Positions 5,289-6,087 of a stretch of 6,087 nt of DNA are shown here, one piece after another. This DNA comes from Actinomycetota bacterium. Its GTDB lineage: Bacteria; Actinomycetota; Thermoleophilia; Solirubrobacterales; Solirubrobacteraceae. The notes beneath the pieces are model-generated. The model saw only the letters and a program-made list of their open reading frames with translations. It made no database searches and was not told the origin of the DNA. A program made the translations under genes and the position numbers. The number at the start of each line of letters is the position of its first letter. Position 1 is the first letter of the stretch. The stretch is taken from NCBI GenBank assembly GCA_005888335.1, contig VAWY01000206.1:1-6087 (forward strand), read 5' to 3'.

Positions 5289-6000
5289 GACCGCGATCGT
5301 CTCCGGCGCGTCGTCCGGAATCGGGGCGGCCACGGCACGCCTGCTCGCGGCTGAGGGCGTGCGGGTCGCCGGTGGGGCACGGCGCGTCGACCGGCTCGAG
5401 ACCGACGTCAAGCTCGAGCTCGACGTCACCGATCCGGCCAGCTCCGAGCGCTTCGTCGCGGAGGCAGTCGAGCGCCTCGGGGGCATCGACATCCTCTTCA
5501 ACAACGCAGGGCTCGCGCTCGGCCGCTACCCGTTCGACGAGTCGAACGAGGAGGACGAGTACACGGTCTTCAACACGAACGTGAACGGGCTCGTGCGGAT
5601 GACGCGGCTTTGCCTGCCGCACATTCGCGCCGGTGGGCACATCGTGAACATGGGCTCCGTCGCCGGGCGGCAGGCGTACGAGAAGGGAGCGACGTACGTC
5701 GCCTCCAAGTTCGCCGAGCGCGGCTTCACGTACGCGCTCCGCGAAGACCTGCTCGGGCGACCCATCCGGATCACCACGGTCGACGCAGGGCTCGTCGAGA
5801 CGGAGTTCTCGATCGTGCGCTTCAAGGGCGACACGACGCAGGCGGCGGCCGTGTACCAGGGCATCGATCCGCTGACGGCCGACGACGTCGCCGACTGCGT
5901 GCTGTGGGCGCTCACGCGGCCCTGGCACGTGAACGTCGACGAGATCGTCGTCAAGGCGCGCAACCAGGCCTCCGGCGCGCGCGTCCATCGCGAGCCGTAA
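5263..6000 (+). CDS. YdfG-like short-chain dehydrogenase/reductase
   Basis: A 245-residue cytosolic classical SDR using NAD(P)H. The cofactor motif is SGASSGIG (14-21), with Ser replacing the usual Thr. A basic ARR (39-41) after beta-strand 2 favours NADP(H). NNAG is at 80-83. The catalytic set is N106 (NTNVNG), S132 (MGSVAG), Y145 and K149 (YVASK). Several stretches match E. coli YdfG (3-hydroxy acid or serine dehydrogenase) as remembered: NNAGLALG, a TEFS..RFKGD segment after GLVETEF, LT.DDV, WHVNVDE and a C-terminal VHRE. It probably oxidises a small 3-hydroxy acid or reduces the matching semialdehyde; the true substrate is not determined. The GTG at 5263 is the only reasonable start, because an in-frame TAG lies at 5251-5253 and the Rossmann motif begins at codon 14. 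No good ribosome binding site precedes it, which fits coupling to the overlapping exporter gene. Confidence 0.93.
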   Translation: MSTYDLSGKTAIVSGASSGIGAATARLLAAEGVRVAGGARRVDRLETDVKLELDVTDPASSERFVAEAVERLGGIDILFNNAGLALGRYPFDESNEEDEYTVFNTNVNGLVRMTRLCLPHIRAGGHIVNMGSVAGRQAYEKGATYVASKFAERGFTYALREDLLGRPIRITTVDAGLVETEFSIVRFKGDTTQAAAVYQGIDPLTADDVADCVLWALTRPWHVNVDEIVVKARNQASGARVHREP

Positions 6001-6018
6001 TGGCCCTCGCGTCCGGGC

Positions 6019-6087
6019 CTACGTAGCCGCCGGCGCCGGCACTGCCTCGACGGGCGGCTCGGACACGAACCCGCGAATGCTCGGCAG
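6019..6087 (-). CDS. possible 3' end of a convergent gene, truncated by the window edge
   Basis: Read leftward from the window edge, one frame is open for 22 codons and ends in TAG at 6021-6019. It gives LPSIRGFVSEPPVEAVPAPA plus two residues. The Pro/Ala/Glu-rich low-complexity ending looks like a typical C-terminal tail in GC-rich actinobacteria, and the convergent position 18 bases past the dehydrogenase stop is plausible. Too little is present to identify a product. GGCCC (6002-6006) and GGGCC (6015-6019) could form a weak 5-pair hairpin between the two genes. Confidence 0.35.
   Translation of the reverse strand: MPSIRGFVSEPPVEAVPAPAAT

Noticed and set aside
4353..5988. Two long minus-strand frames (4353-5222 and 4984-5988) opposite the exporter and dehydrogenase
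   Set aside because: They are antisense to two clearly identified genes, rich in Arg/Asp/Pro and without recognisable motifs.

Overview
This is a GC-rich bacterial stretch with GC-ending codons, GTG and TTG starts and strong GGAGG-type ribosome binding sites. Together with a small hydrophobic protein of a type common in actinobacteria, this suggests a high-GC Gram-positive, possibly a deep-branching actinobacterium such as Thermoleophilia. That placement is an inference; no rRNA or other phylogenetic marker is present.

Left part (1-650, all minus strand). The first 101 bases hold only a weak open fragment. A complete tRNA-Glu(UUC) gene follows at 109-181, with a 71-codon membrane microprotein carrying a Cys/His cluster ending 14 bases upstream of it. 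Next come a strong GC hairpin (446-483), read as a terminator, and a 50-residue hydrophobic two-helix protein (498-650) with a consensus ribosome binding site.

Centre (725-4267, minus strand). This is a compact three-gene operon whose reading frames overlap. Its first gene is a 797-residue FtsH-like AAA+ zinc metalloprotease with Walker A, Walker B, sensor 1, arginine fingers, HEAGH and the third zinc ligand all present. It differs from classical FtsH in having about 105 to 110 extra residues between Walker B and sensor 1 and probably four N-terminal membrane segments instead of two. It overlaps by 16 bases a 271-residue protein with one membrane anchor and an extracytoplasmic domain, which overlaps by 20 bases a 122-residue four-helix membrane protein. 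The overlaps suggest the three are made together and may form one membrane assembly. This is the most interesting part of the window.

Right part (4368-6000, plus strand). From a 100-base divergent intergenic region, a zinc-type cation diffusion facilitator is read rightward. It overlaps by 26 bases a YdfG-like short-chain dehydrogenase. The last 69 bases look like the 3' end of a convergent minus-strand gene.

No insertion sequence, CRISPR array or other clear mobile element is visible.
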